NCBI GenBank assembly: GCA_014607495.2
Contig: CP053159.1
Location: forward strand, 9,121,501-9,185,500
Source: Carposina sasakii
Taxonomy: Eukaryota; Arthropoda; Insecta; Lepidoptera; Carposinidae
Direction: 5' to 3'
DNA length: 64,000 nt
This document shows, one piece after another, positions 23,301 to 35,606 of the stretch. The position numbers were made by a program, and so were the translations under genes. The notes beneath the pieces were generated by a model, which was not told the DNA's origin, ran no database searches, and saw only the letters and a list, made by a program, of their open reading frames with translations. Numbering within the stretch: the first letter of the stretch is position 1; every line of letters starts with the position of its first letter.

Positions 23301-23731
23301 CAGAAGAATATTCCGATGCGAGTAGGTAAACGAAGCAATGAGACAGACCGTCTAGATTCAAACGAGGTTCTCGGGGGAGGCTTTTGCAGTAATAATGAGC
23401 TTAGGCTACTGGTTTTTTTTTGTCCTGCCTGCAATGCAAATGATAGGTAGTGCAGCATTTAATCTATCGATTTCTTGTGCTTTGTACACACCTTTCTGAT
23501 GATCTGTGTATTTACAAATTTAGTGAATATCGATAGCACCGTTGTATTTATAATGTTATTTGCAAACCTAATGAAGAAAGAACGCAATAGTTTTATGGAC
23601 CATATGAGTGAGAAAAGAGCTTTATTTCTCTATTTAACACGTACACTGTCATACACAAAATACGGCTCGTGTCCCCGAAATGGGGCAGGATCATGAAGGA
23701 TACTATTTTAGAGATACCTACTATAAAATAA
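20378..23731. other. Long intergenic stretch, nothing coding recognised
   Basis: It contains a perfect 26-bp palindrome at 20791-20816 and a GC-richer patch near 21110-21190. Short frames at 22114-22395, 22802-23020 and 23259-23450 carry no recognisable motifs. No repeat families from elsewhere in the window were found. Confidence 0.45.
20791..20816. repeat. Perfect 26-bp palindrome
   Basis: The half-site CATAGAGGAATAA is followed directly by its exact complement, with no spacer. Confidence 0.9.
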
Positions 23732-24061
23732 TCTATACATATAATAAACCGTGACTCCGTCCGCGTGGACTGCAGAAAAAACAAAATGTCCAAATTATCC
23801 GGAATAAAAACATTTTCCCGGGATAAAAATTAACCTGTCACAATATATACCTGAAAATTTTGTCTGTCTGTGCGTTTGTGCACGCTAATCTCAGAAACGG
23901 CTGAACGGATTTCGATGCAGTTATCAGGAATTATTGTGACAGGTACTACTTAACATAAAGGCTACTTTTTTTCCTGGGTCCCTAAATGTTTTTATCCCGG
24001 ATCATTTCGACATTTTGTTCTTACTCTAGTCCATGCGGACGGAGTCGCGGGCGTTCACTTG
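23732..24061 (+). mobile_element. Helitron-like element
   Basis: It begins TCTATACATATAATAAA and ends GCGGGCGTTCACTTG followed by T, where relatives have CTAG. Interior blocks GTCTGTCTGTGCGTTTGTGC and AACGGCTGAACGGATTTCGA match 33033-33358. No Rep/helicase coding remains. Confidence 0.65.
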
Positions 24062-24693
24062 TATAAATACATTAGTGGGACCACGTGATACAAAAGAAAA
24101 GTTAGAATTTAATAGAAAATAATATTGGATACAAATAGTATAATTATAATTTACCTGTAGTATATCTATACCTCATTTTATTTAGAAATAGAAAGAATCG
24201 GAAAGAACGAAATGAGGTTTTTTATTAGGCACAGTTTTGTGTATTATTATCATCAATAGTTCCTAGTGTTTTCTACTCAATTCAATAGCACATACCTACT
24301 CATATAAAGTTTGCACTATAAAAAACCTAAAGAAACTTATTTCGCAAACACAAAACTGAACTTTATAGTAGGATACATCAATATGGAAAAACGTCAAACT
24401 TCACTCATATCTTACAAGTACGACTATGAGTGTTCTAATGTTTACAAACAATGCTTCATGGAAAATAAGATTAAGGGGTATAGTGCGACATCATCTGCCA
24501 AAACTCGGTTTTTCTCTATTACAATAGACATGAATCCTTATGAAACTTCCTTTTAATTTCCTCAATAATATTCGAGTAGCTTAAAGGATGCGTGGGTCCA
24601 GTCTGTACAGAGGTGGAAAGTGACTCTATTTATACCAGACAGAACGATACGCTTATACTGTTTTATTTATTTATTTAATTATACGCTTATGCT
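24062..24693. other. Intergenic DNA, nothing recognised
   Basis: The frame at 24311-24556 has no known motif. Confidence 0.45.
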
Positions 24694-24946
24694 GACGGCC
24701 GATTGGTGTAGTAGGTAGTGACCCTGCCTGCGACGCCATGGGTACTGGGTTCGAATCCCGGTAGGTGCAAACATTGATGTGATGAATATCGATGTTTGTT
24801 TCCGAGTCATGGATGTTTATATACTTATCTATGTATTTATATACCGTTACTTAGTACCCACGACACAAGAGCTTAGGGATCTTAGTGTGGGACTAGGTCA
24901 ATGTGTTGTGAAATGTGTGAATTTTATTTATTTATTTATTATTATA
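24694..24946 (+). mobile_element. tRNA-derived SINE, most complete copy
   Basis: The head GACGGCCGATTGGTGTAGTA leads to a box B (GGTTCGAATCC). A conserved body follows (GATGAATATCGATGTTTGTT; TATATACCGTTACTTAGTAC), then a 3' end GTGTGGGACTAGGTCAATG and a TTTA-repeat tail. Copies or parts lie at 32450, 54721, 42628, 47595 and 35026. Confidence 0.8.
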
Positions 24947-24949
24947 CCT

Positions 24950-26540
24950 ATTTAATTGGTAGATAAGTAGGCAAATGATTAACGCCTCTTTACCTACCTA
25001 CGCCATATCTGTTATAAACAAACTTAAAGAAAGCAGGTATCTCGAACGCCCATTAAGTTCAATAATGGGGTTCGGTCATTTAAAATTCCTCCGTTAAAAT
25101 ATCCGTATAATCTGAATGAGGAGCCATTTTAAAGAACCCTATTTTAGATCTGAGGGCGACCGGTGCGATAAGGTCTGCGGTGGTAGCTTTGGGTAAATTA
25201 AAAAGCATGAACCTAAGTTGGCCTCGCCTGTGATTGCTCGCGATTTGCATTTCGCCGTATGTAGGGAGCTTAGTATAGACTGCAATCCCTCACTTTGATT
25301 TACACTATACCTATAGTATAAACAAAGTCTAGACCAGACATAAATATTAAACAGGATATCAATAGGTAAGTACTTCCTTATTATACGTTGTGAAAGTAGC
25401 TCTATCTTTAGGTCTATTTATAAAACTGCTGCAGGATCTTGTTTTTAGTACCTACCTACGCATATATTAGTAAAAAAGAAATATTATTTCTTATTTTCAA
25501 TTTTCAGGTTTTTTCTTCTGTACCTACTGATTATAAGTAGGTACTACCATTAAATTCCTAGCTGAGTCTAGGTAGGTTTTTAGGATTCCGTAGCCCAATG
25601 GCATAAAACAAAGCACTTATGGATTCGTCATGTCTGTCTCCCAGTCAATATGTCAAGGCCACTTTACATAAGAACTACATGGCTATAAATTTGGTAGGTA
25701 TTCTGTGAACCGTTTTAAATTTTTACTACTTTAAGTTAAGGAGGGAACATAAAACGGAAACTAACAAAAAATCACAGGCTTACAGATAGGATTACAGGTA
25801 TGGATTTCAAAGTCTATGTAAAATAAAATGTGTTACTATATGACCTCCTAAATTACTGTTTTACTGCACATTTTAAAGGTGTGATAGAGTTGGAAAATTA
25901 AAAAGCACGATCCAAGTTGACCTCCCCTGGAATTGTCGGCCATTTGCATTTCCTCGTATGAAGCAGCTAATAGAGTACAATCACCGAGTACGGTTCTTTT
26001 TACGTAAATACGTTCTTTAAATTGCATGTTTGCTACTTATGCCATGTTTCGTTTAGCTGCGGTTGCTTTGATAAGGTTTATACGATATTTAAAAATAGAA
26101 TTAAGATTCCCGCCTTGCATGCTCCTTGCTTAGTGGCTCAATTTAAATATTTAGATTAACTCATTTTATATTTTATAATATGTTTCCCGCGACTATGCCT
26201 GGTCATTTCATCGGGATTTTATCTCAAAGTTTTTCCAAGTATTTCTATAAAGTAGGTATATGTAAAATTATAATTAAATTAACATAACTAGCCGGGGTAA
26301 CAAATATGTACATAAATCATCGGTCAATCGACGGAGCCATACACGACCAAAATTGAAATAGGTATATAACAATGTACATAATGATATTTTTCTTTCCAGC
26401 AAAAATGTTAATTTTCCGGCGCACACCACCTAAACCCTTTGTGATTGCGTGCGTTACAATCTTCAAAGGTATTTTTAATTTAGTACTCCCTGTTTTAATA
26501 TGTGTAATATGTCGCATGGCGTCCGAATAGGTTGCTTAAC
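24950..26540. other. Intergenic DNA with a degenerate repeat
   Basis: The segment 25575-25740 (TTTTTAGGATTCCGTAGCCC, then CATGTCTGTCTCCC) resembles a common lepidopteran repeat in decayed form. Nothing else is recognised. Confidence 0.4.
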
Positions 26541-26546
26541 AACTTT

Positions 26547-27036
26547 AAGGGCTATATTTTACCGGGCAACTGGTGGCGCTGCCAAATTGGTTGACCAAAC
26601 ACTCAGCGTTGTCAGACGTCCCGAATTTGACGTGACGTTCCGATTTTTAAATAAAAATTAAATGGGCTCACGCTTTTCGGGGATAATTCCACCGTGCGCG
26701 CAGCGTATACTGAGTTAACTGCTTATTTAAAATATCATATTTTTATTTAAATACATACATTTTCTATGGATATTTTTTACTATCTATTATCACGTAAACG
26801 TCATTTGAACTCAAATAAAAAGATAAATATTCAAAACCTTTTTCCTATAAGTATACGTTTTTTTACTATGTCACGCTATCGGCGAAAGAATACCGCTTTT
26901 TCACTCAAAAGTTCCTAAATCCCGACTTGGCAAAAAAAATCTGGCAACGCTGAAGAGCTGTAAGTATACATTTGGTTAGTAGGTATCTAGCAGCGACTGA
27001 TGGCGTTGCCAAGGTCGCCCGGTGAAATATAATCCT
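26547..27036. mobile_element. MITE with 6-bp flanking duplication
   Basis: The ends AAGGGCTATATTTTACCGGG and, from the other side, AGGATTATATTTCACCGGGC are inverted. AACTTT lies immediately outside both ends (26541-26546, 27037-27042). GGCGCTGCCAA and TGGCGTTGCCAA extend the inverted similarity inward. It is 490 bp without coding. Confidence 0.72.
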
Positions 27037-27042
27037 AACTTT

Positions 27043-30000
27043 GTCATTACTGAATTCATGACTGAATACAATTCTACACGCAGTTTGCTAACTTTATTAT
27101 TTATTTATGCTGCTCTGACTGCACTTTGCTGTGCTGTCAGAAGACATATCTAAAGCTGGAAGTGTCTAATTTTTTATTTTTGTTGTCTAATTTAGGTTTA
27201 GCTCGAAGATTTCATAACCGATGAAGATTCTCTGCCAGATTCTCGTAACATTTGATTAGATACATTTATTATCGTGAATTACCGTTGACATGCCTACGAG
27301 AAACCGTCCGTATATCCTCTCCAGCGACGTGCACCCGATTTTTTTTCAAATAGAATCTCATTATTTATTAATAGAATAAAGTAAAATTTCCTTTTATAAA
27401 ATCTTACATCCTTAATATTGAAATATGTACCTACTAATGGTTGATAGATTGATTTACCCTTCCTTTTTAGTCCATCTAAACTTTGATAGTGATTTCGTCA
27501 AGAGTCAAGCGTTCAAAAATCTACAATTTCTAGGACCGCCCCCCATAAATACACGTATGTCTAAATGTGAATAGCAATGCGAGATAAATTTCGTATTACG
27601 GAACAGGAATCTCAAAAAAAAATACAAATCAAGGCGAAAATTGTAAAACTTTCGCCGTCTTCGCATTACTACTCCTTTGCTATTTTATATTGCAGGATAA
27701 GCCGCGATAAAAGTTCATAGTTCGAATAAAGTTTTGATTTATTCAGGCTATAGGCGCGAAAATAGATTTCAGCCCACTGACAGCAAATTTCCGATCTTAG
27801 GTTAGCTCTAGGGAGGATTATAATATAATAAGGTTTATTATACGGTACCTTAGTACCTATAACTTAAAAAGTAGAAATAGACTTGTAAGTATTAGGTATC
27901 TTATAAGACTATGTGTATGGTAGATATGTATGAGACCTATAAGTATTGTCTTGTCATATCTTAAGTATATGAAACTAATGAATCAATTGATATTATTATA
28001 GGTAGCTAACTTATCGCTAAGTATTATTTATATAAGTATAGGTATATCTAGACAACAGACTTTGCTACCTTTAATAATATCGGAAAAGCTACTTTTGATA
28101 CAAAAACAGAGAAAAACCTCAAGTAAAAAGAATTAAAACTACAAAAATAAGCATTATGTAAGTATCCACCTAATTAGTAAACGTGGATGTATTTATATTC
28201 AAAATCCATTATATTTATAGACTTTTATCTGGGATTCCCGGAGAATGCAGACATGCAAAGTTACGATGCAGGGATAAAACTAAAAGTTACTTAAGTACAG
28301 AATACCGTACCTAGCTGCAGGCTACAGATATCTAGGCCAGAGAAAAATAGGTGAATTCTCAAATAGATTAGCCAAAAGCAAAACTAATTTTCAATGCAAG
28401 CTTTTGGTTAGCACATCATTTATGTAGCTGTTCTGTTTTCATTGAATGTCTTAAAGCGTTTTTAAAAAAAAAAGTGGTCCAACAAAACATAGAGTCCATA
28501 GACTATAATTAAATAATCAAGACTTCCGCTCTTGGAGGATCCGAGGATTAGCCAATGTAACAATTTTAAAAGCTAATCAAAAAGCGAGTTATTGAAAATG
28601 TTCTCCAGAAAGAAGCCTCCAGTTCCAACGTATTGCAACCTAACGGCTACTGATAGAAATGTTTCGATAACTTGCTTTGCTTTCGCTTGTAAAATTGACA
28701 TATTTTCAAAGAATGTCGAAATCTTGTTACCATACAACATCGTTTCTAATGTCCATTAGAAAATTATTATGTCGATCTTATCCCAACTATCTATCTATAC
28801 AAAACAGTCTGTAGTACATACCTGCAATTATATAAATACAAAGTGACTTGTGACATCAATGTGTCAATTTTATCCAAATGCCATACCATGTCTTCGTATA
28901 TGAACCACAGTACGTGCAGAACGTTGTCGCATTACCAGCCTGGGACCATAAAGATACGTTCCCAAAACGTGATAATGGGGCTTGGAATGTGGTCCATTAT
29001 AGTACACTTAGTGATACTTCATATCGTATAACAGAACAAAGAAGTCGCTGACATTTCTATTAATGGCTTGAAGAGAAGAAATAATACGAACCTTGTGGGC
29101 ATTAACATTAACGATTATTTGATACATACAAAAGTATAATAGTGTATGAATACATAATATACTTACGAGTACTAACCCATCCCACTCTGGATGTGAAAGT
29201 TTGCGAGAATAGATGTTTGGATGTATCATCGCAGAAAAAGAGTCTTTAGAGGCAACTTGTAGGAATGTTATAGATTCTATTACATAGATCATCTATAATA
29301 TAGAAGGATACTTATCATCAAAAACATAAATGTGAAAATGAGAGCCAAGTTCCAACGACAAAAGAAGTAATATCTAAATGGGTGCCAAGTTCAATAGTCA
29401 GTCCTGAAATTTATTTCAAACAACATAAAATATGAGAAGTTTACGTGAAATAGTTTTTGAATTATGAGGGTGTCAAAAGTGGCTCCAAATGGTTCGTGTA
29501 AAATTACACACGGTGCTGCTCGCCACTTCTGCTAGCTTGAACTTTGGCTGGACCCGCTGCCGCATGTACTCAATATCATTAGTACAATACTGTAGGCTGA
29601 AATAAATTAGTTAACTCAAATGCTCGTTTCGCTTAAAGCGAGGATTTCCCGAATTACTTGACGGCTCCAATTTTTATATCATGTACCTGTATTATAAGTA
29701 GGTATATAATAATTTTAAAAAAATCAAAATCTTGCAATATTGAAGAGGATAACAAACTTTTATGTAAATAATTACATGATTTTCAGGTGGCTGCGCCTGT
29801 AACCATGGAAATTCTCACATCACAAAACTGCATAATATCGTCTCTACTACCCCAAAATAGCCGCGAAACAGACACAATGGACCTATATACGTACACTGGC
29901 CATGCCTTAAAGCACTCAATCACCCATGCAAGAACACTGTGGGCTTCGGGTGGTCAGAGTGATTGACGGAATTAATGAAGTGGCCTCTGCCCGCTTCACA

Positions 30001-30220
30001 CGTCTGGTTATATCGAAAATGCAGACCAACTGGCCTGATTCCAGTAATCTGGGAAACCATTTGGATAATTAAATACGAAATGTATACTGAAATAGCAGCC
30101 TTTATTTAAAAATTCAGGGGAGGAAAACATTTGGTTAATATATGTATAGGATTCTATTTGTAGACTGGCAAAGAAAGTGTACAACGCACCCCTTGCAACC
30201 CTTCCATCCACTCCATGGAA
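27043..30220. other. Long intergenic stretch, nothing coding recognised
   Basis: A small imperfect hairpin lies at 29475-29530 (AAAGTGGC...GCCACTT). Short frames at 28843-29031, 29008-29292 and 30008-30211 have no motifs. Confidence 0.45.
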
Positions 30221-30224
30221 GGGT

Positions 30225-30440
30225 TGGAAGGGGAAGATCTCGCCGGATCTTCACCGATCAAATTGGTGAAATTCTAGAGAAAGGTCAAGAGTACCCTAAA
30301 CCGACGAGCGTGCATGAAGAATATCATGAAAGTAGATGAAGCGAAAGAGGTGTGTCAGGCAGGATCGTAGCAAATGGAGGTCCGTGATCTTTGCCTACCC
30401 CTCCGGGAAAGAAGCGTGATTTTTATATACCTATGTATGT
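30225..30440 (+). pseudogene. LINE reverse transcriptase C-terminal fragment
   Basis: One frame reads IGEILEKGQEYPKP. A second frame reads CMKNIMKVDEAKEVCQ. A third reads DRSKWRSVIFAYPSGKEA and then stops. Together they match the tail end of a lepidopteran LINE frame, broken by frameshifts. A TATG-rich 3' tail follows. Related pieces are at 33770-33865 (+) and 48085-48190 (-). Confidence 0.65.
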
Positions 30441-30854
30441 ATTTGTAGAAGTTAGCATACTTGAATTGCTGAAATTCAAGATTAAAAGCAGAGACTTACG
30501 AGTCGTAGATGGCTGAAAACGTAATTTATGTTCTCGTCTAAGGCTAACAGTGGATCAAGCTGTGTATACGTCAATAATGTCCAACTGTCAATTTCTTTGC
30601 CTATATGCACAAATGGCTAGACTAATCATATTAATATGGGATGGAGTATGTATCTAATATTAATTAGTATTCTACCTTTCTTTCTAGTCTTTCTTGTTTC
30701 ACTTTTGCTATATGTACCTTTATTGTGGAGGTCATTGGTGGAGGCCTAACGTTCAGCGGTATACCTACTTCTCACGGCTGATGCCTATTCAACATGCATA
30801 CACATGCATAATTTACTTCTACTAAACAAAGACAGATATTTATAATAATACCGC

Positions 30855-31545
30855 AGGGCAGCTTGTGGCGAGCTGTTGGGAGGTAGCGTTCCCACGGACC
30901 TGAAGTACTCCCGGGGGAAGACCCTGTTCCTCATCTCCGGCGCCGGAGTGAGGTCTGACGAGGAACAGTTCCCCCACCTCTGCCTTGCCTTCGCCGGCCG
31001 GGCAGAGTGGAGTCGCGAGAGCTATGACAGCTCGAGGGTGGACGTGTCCGTCAGTAAGTGGCGAGTTGGCTTCGGTTTAAAGTCCAGGGGCACCCCTCCA
31101 CCCTAGCCGCTTACCAAATGTTGCCCCCTTTGTCGCTCCATGTGTGCGGCCGTTTCAGGGGGCCCATCAAATGAGTCGGCGAGTCACCGCCTGCCACCAA
31201 ACAATTATGAGACTTAGTTGTAATGGCAGGCGTCCGTTAGTCTCCTTCAATAGCCCAGTTACCCAACCCCACCCAACATTCAGCCCCATAGCCCATGACC
31301 TTTGTTTCCATCGCATGACAGATCTGCACTCCAATAGTCTTGCACATGGCGGGGACCATCGCCGGGTGTATCATATTGTGCGGTCGGCGATGGTATCCGC
31401 CATGTGTATCCCACACAATATTAAAGTTCTCTAAAAAGGGCCTCTACATCTTGGCCACGGCCCGATGCACGCCTCTCAAAGGACCGGGACTCTGTAGTCC
31501 CGAGAATTTAAACAGAGATACAATAATAATAATAATAATAATATG
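30855..31545 (+). repeat. GC-rich retroelement 3' region with (AAT)n tail
   Basis: This block is strikingly GC-rich and ends in CTCAAAGGACCGGGACTCTG, TAGTCCCG and an (AAT)7 run at 31522-31542. The last 100 bases recur at 38650-38745. A frame at 30876-31106 is open without a recognised domain. I infer the 3' end of a LINE. Confidence 0.55.
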
Positions 31546-32449
31546 TCTTTATTTTCTCACCACAATGTTGCATCTTAAATTACACAGCAATATTAGGCAC
31601 ATTGTTATTTTCAACAAGTTAGCAAACTGCGGAGAGACTGGAGCCTAAGCTAGGCTTAAAGCCTGTATTTCAGGTCACCAGGTCTCAACTCTTATAGATA
31701 CAAATAACAATAACAATTTGTCTATGTGTCATCCTGTCTTTTTTATCAATCAAGTAAATAATAAGTACATAAGATCGTGGTTAGTTGTGTGAGACAAAGC
31801 CTATTTAAATATGTTAGTGTGGTTAGTAAAAGTTGAAAAAGGTGTGTATGTGTAGTAGTGTGCGTGTGTGTGTGTTATAAATTATAAACTATTCTGCATT
31901 TAACAGAAGAGTTTCAGTTTCACTATAATTTAATTCTAGAAGCCACAAGGTGAGTTTACGTTTTAGAACATTCTTGTTTAAACTATATATAGGTAGCTAT
32001 CGTCAGGTGGAACAAGCAATCTACAGAAATCGTCTTCTACTGATGCAAAGGGTAAAGAGTATTGTGTGAGCACGAAAAGTGACCGTTATAATTTTCTCAA
32101 TCAGAGATCTATGTCTCACCAGTAGTGTAGCAGTAGGTACTATAAGCATCTCTCTTTCACGATGGAAACAATCCGTTTACCTCGTTTAATAAATCGTAAT
32201 CAATTTTCATATCATTAACTCCGCGTTTCCGCACTTCTTACATGTGTTTACTGAATTATCTTGAGTAATATTGAGTATAGTGAGGCAATTCCCAGTACTT
32301 CCGATAAGACGTCGATATCGTCAGGTGGAACAAGCATGAAGGAAGGGTAAAGAGGAGATGCCAAATTAATGAATCTATGTTCACCTATTACCGGATCATA
32401 AACACTTCACTGACTGACTTTATTACCTCTTTATATACATGGTATATAT
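31546..32449. other. Intergenic DNA, nothing recognised
   Basis: It contains a short TG-rich run near 31850-31875. ATCGTCAGGTGGAACAAGCA occurs at 31997-32016 and 32319-32338 as a local direct repeat. Confidence 0.45.
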
Positions 32450-32945
32450 GACGGCCGATTGGTGTAGTTGGTAGTTGGCCCTGCCTGCGATACCATAGTT
32501 TCCGGGTTCAAATCCCGATAGGTGCAAACATTGATGTGATGAGTATCGATGTTTGTTTCTGAGTCATGGAGGTTTCTGTACTTATGTATGTATTTACAGG
32601 GTGTAACGAAAAGGGTATGTTAAGCGAAAAGCTATGCAAAGAGCCCACTATAGAGAACCTCTCTACAAAATTTGAGACTCGAACTCACTTATTTTTCAAG
32701 ATTGTATGAAAATTCCTGAGACATTTAAGAATTTTCCATACTATCTGGAAAAATAAACATATGATTTGGAATCTCAAATTTTGTAGAGAGGTTCTCTACA
32801 GTGAGCTATTCACATAGCTTTTCGCTTAACATACCCTTTTTGCTACATTCTGTATATACCGTTGCTTAGTACTCACGACACAAGACCTTAAGGATAATAT
32901 TATAAGTGTGGGACTAGGCTAATGTGTGAGTGGAGAATATAGTTG
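32450..32945 (+). mobile_element. tRNA-derived SINE interrupted by a MITE
   Basis: The SINE runs 32450-32596 and resumes at 32853-32945. Comparison with 24694 and 54721 shows that the only gap is the TA-flanked insert 32597-32852. Confidence 0.82.
32597..32852 (+). mobile_element. CAGGGTG MITE (GTTAAGCGAAAAGCTATG family), copy in SINE
   Basis: It is 256 bp. The ends CAGGGTGTAACGAAAAGGGT and the complement of AACATACCCTTTTTGCTACA form long inverted repeats that reach inward through GTTAAGCGAAAAGCTATG. TA flanks both sides. The unoccupied target is known from the sister SINEs. Confidence 0.85.
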
Positions 32946-32974
32946 TGAGCACGAAGAAAAACATAGGCTAAATT

Positions 32975-33000
32975 CGGAGGAAGTCGCGGGCAACAGCTAG
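32975..33000 (+). repeat. Helitron 3' end fragment
   Basis: GGAAGTCGCGGGCAACAGCTAG followed by T is a truncated terminus of the CTAG-ending family. Confidence 0.5.
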
Positions 33001-33032
33001 TTTAATCTTCTATATCTATACATCTATATATA

Positions 33033-33358
33033 TCTATACATATAATAAAAATGTAACGGATCGCTGTCTGTACATGGAACATCTACGAGAAAAAATATTA
33101 TAGGAGACCTTTATCAACGTAACCAAAAGAATGATTTTTGGAATTTTTGTCTGTTTGTCGGTTTGTCTGTGCGTTTGTGCACGCTAATCTCAGAAACAGC
33201 TGAACCGATTTCGATGCAGTTTTCAGGAATATACTGTGACAGGTCCCACTTAACATATAGGCTACTTTTTATGTCGGGAAAAATGTTTTTATCCCGGATA
33301 ATTTCGACATTTTGTTTTTTCTGTAGTCCACGCGGACGCAGTCGTGGGCGTCCACTAG
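33033..33358 (+). mobile_element. Helitron-like element
   Basis: It begins TCTATACATATAATAAAA and ends GTGGGCGTCCACTAG followed by T. It shares interior blocks with 23732-24061. It is 326 bp, non-autonomous. Confidence 0.68.
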
Positions 33359-33769
33359 TACATTAATAACAATATAGACAGTCTACGTAGGTAGCCATTG
33401 AATCATTCACTGGATTCCACAGTCACCTACAATAATCGTCTGTTCCACCCGTCACCCGTGCAACGGGTAGGTACTTACATAATTTTCTGTGAACAGGATA
33501 TTACTAGGCCAAGTCCCCTCCATCCTTCGTTATGGGAATAAGGCGCGGCGAAGTAAACAATTTACGCCTCCGGTGAAGAAAGTGCTGCTTGTAAAACTAA
33601 AATATAAACATTATTCTAAGAAAACGTATATTAAGTATACTAATACCTATATTATATATATTAATTTTGTACTCAATCTATAAATTTAAAAAAGTACTAA
33701 TACCTATGACCCTTGGTCATATGACCCATTATTTTGGTTAGACGAAGTATAATTTCTACTTTATTATTT

Positions 33770-33865
33770 TATTAAAACCGACTAGCGTGTATGAAGAATA
33801 TCATGAAATTCGACGAAGCGAAACAGGTGTGTCAAGAATCAGGACCGTAGAAAAAGTGTGATTTT
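33770..33865 (+). pseudogene. LINE C-terminal fragment
   Basis: The frame CMKNIMKFDEAKQVCQ matches the 30225 fragment and breaks down soon after. Confidence 0.55.
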
Positions 33866-33924
33866 CCTCCTGGAAATACTATATTGCTTTATGTACGATA
33901 TATTCTACGTATGTACTAAAACTT

Positions 33925-34855
33925 TTTTTTTTATTTATTTAACATTTTAATGAATACATTAATAATACAATTTGCCACTCACGTAGCCCTTATTGGTCTG
34001 TCTGGAGTGGCGAGATCGTTCCGTTTACATAATACTTTTTCATTAAATGTAAGTTATTTCTAGGCGACTGTACAAAGTCTCTTATTAGTTCAGCAGGCAT
34101 TTCGTTAATTATATCCGGTAGCATATACTCCCATGTGCGTGTACCATATATATAGGTACATTGTTATATTTTGGCAGGCTAAATGTTTTTGTATAGGTCA
34201 GCGTTGTCATACAAGTTGGTCTAACTTTTAATTCTAGACAATTTAAATTAGGATATTCCTCACTTAAAATTGCAAATTTTATTTTATTGGAGATATTCAT
34301 AACGTTGCAATGGGAGAATAGTCCCTCATAATTTTCATTTTTATATTTATCTCTATATTTTTTTAGCGCAATAATTTTCAGTAAACTAATTTGTAGTTTT
34401 CGAATATCTTCAATGTACGCTTTGTAAGTTCTACCATAGCTACTTATACCATAGCTGATGACAGAATCAGCCAGTGCTAGGTACAACAGTCTTAGAATTT
34501 TAGGTGGTACTTTATATTTAAGTATATGAAATTGACTTATTAATGATCTTAATTTGTTACTAATATGTTGTATGTGTGCACACCAGTTGAATCTGTCGTC
34601 CAAGATAAGGCCAAGGTATTTATGTGTCTTAACTAGTTCTAATGGTGAGCATTTACATGGTTTGTTGTTTAAATGCATGCATTGGTGTTCATGGGCTGAT
34701 TCTGGGGACTGTTGCTGCTTTAATATGTTGACCGTACATGCATTATTTTTGTTTTTTGTGGATTAATAGTCAGACCAGCATCATGCGCCCATTTACACAT
34801 CAAGTCGTAGCTCTATTGACTCTAGCATGTTATTAGCCAATTTTAGAATATGGCT
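33925..34855 (-). pseudogene. LINE reverse transcriptase 3' half, frameshifted
   Basis: A frame of 189 codons (34109-34678) has the post-catalytic reverse transcriptase features KYLGLILDDRFNWCAHI and LYLALADSVISYGIS. Upstream, WAHDAGLTINPQKTKIM sits in another frame (near 34735-34790). Downstream, TWEYMLPDIINEMPAELIRD sits in a third frame (near 34075-34135). That makes at least two frameshifts. A poly(A) run and AATAAA at 33925-33950 mark the 3' end. The clade is likely Jockey/CR1-like. Confidence 0.8.
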
Positions 34856-35025
34856 TAAACCACCAGGATGTTATAATAAGACTATAATCCTCCGGAGCCG
34901 AATGAGCGGCATGCTTATTTCAATAAGACGATTAATAGATAAGTAGGTTTTTACCGTGAGGACCAGGCCTAAAGCAACAGAAATAAAGTTTTATATTGTA
35001 CAATAGTTGTTATTATTTATTTATT

Positions 35026-35577
35026 AATAATCATATCGATGTTTCTTTCCGAGTTATGGATCTTGCCTATGTATATGTCGTGGCCACATACGTAGAATTG
35101 ATCATTTCATGAAATTGCTTTCAGAAATGGTCGCACATGAAAAGTTCCACGATATGGTTTGGGCACAAAATCTTAGGGATAAACTTTTCAGAAGTGTCAA
35201 GAGACATATCATGTTAATGTGTAGAGGCGCTGGGAAATTTTTTCTTTTTAGTTAAAAACAAATAAAGAGAGTGGGTGACCTATATATTTATAATATTTAT
35301 CATCAGGTTAGGTTAGGTTAGACTATACAAATGACGCACGAGCCGAGCGAGCGGAGCGAGCGTGCCCAGGCAGCGTCCGGCGAGTCCACTACTGGACGTA
35401 GACCTCCCCCAGGGCAAACGCAAAATCGTGAAATGTAGACGATTTACGACTGGTCAAATTGAATTGGCCATTCATGAAATGCGACCACTGGTCGGCCATT
35501 TCATGCCCCGTTGCTTATAACGCACAAAATCTTAGGGATCTTAGTGTGAGACCATGTTAATGTGTTGGGAAATTTGT
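35026..35577 (+). mobile_element. SINE fragment split by a patchwork repeat
   Basis: SINE body sequence (CATATCGATGTTTCTTTCCG) ends near 35080. SINE 3' sequence (CTTAGGGATCTTAGTGTGAG) returns at 35530-35577. Between them lies the 2470-type repeat at 35089-35505. Confidence 0.55.
35089..35505. repeat. Second copy of the ATTTCATGAAAT repeat, mosaic
   Basis: It shares with 2470-3130 the left ATTGATCATTTCATGA block, the TTAGG units (35306-35320), the GAGCGAGCGGAGCGAGCG block and the GGTCAAATTGAATTGGCC end. It also contains blocks identical to the adjoining SINE and LINE tail downstream. Confidence 0.5.
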
Positions 35578-35606
35578 TAATATGCCTATATATTTATAAT
35601 ATTTAT

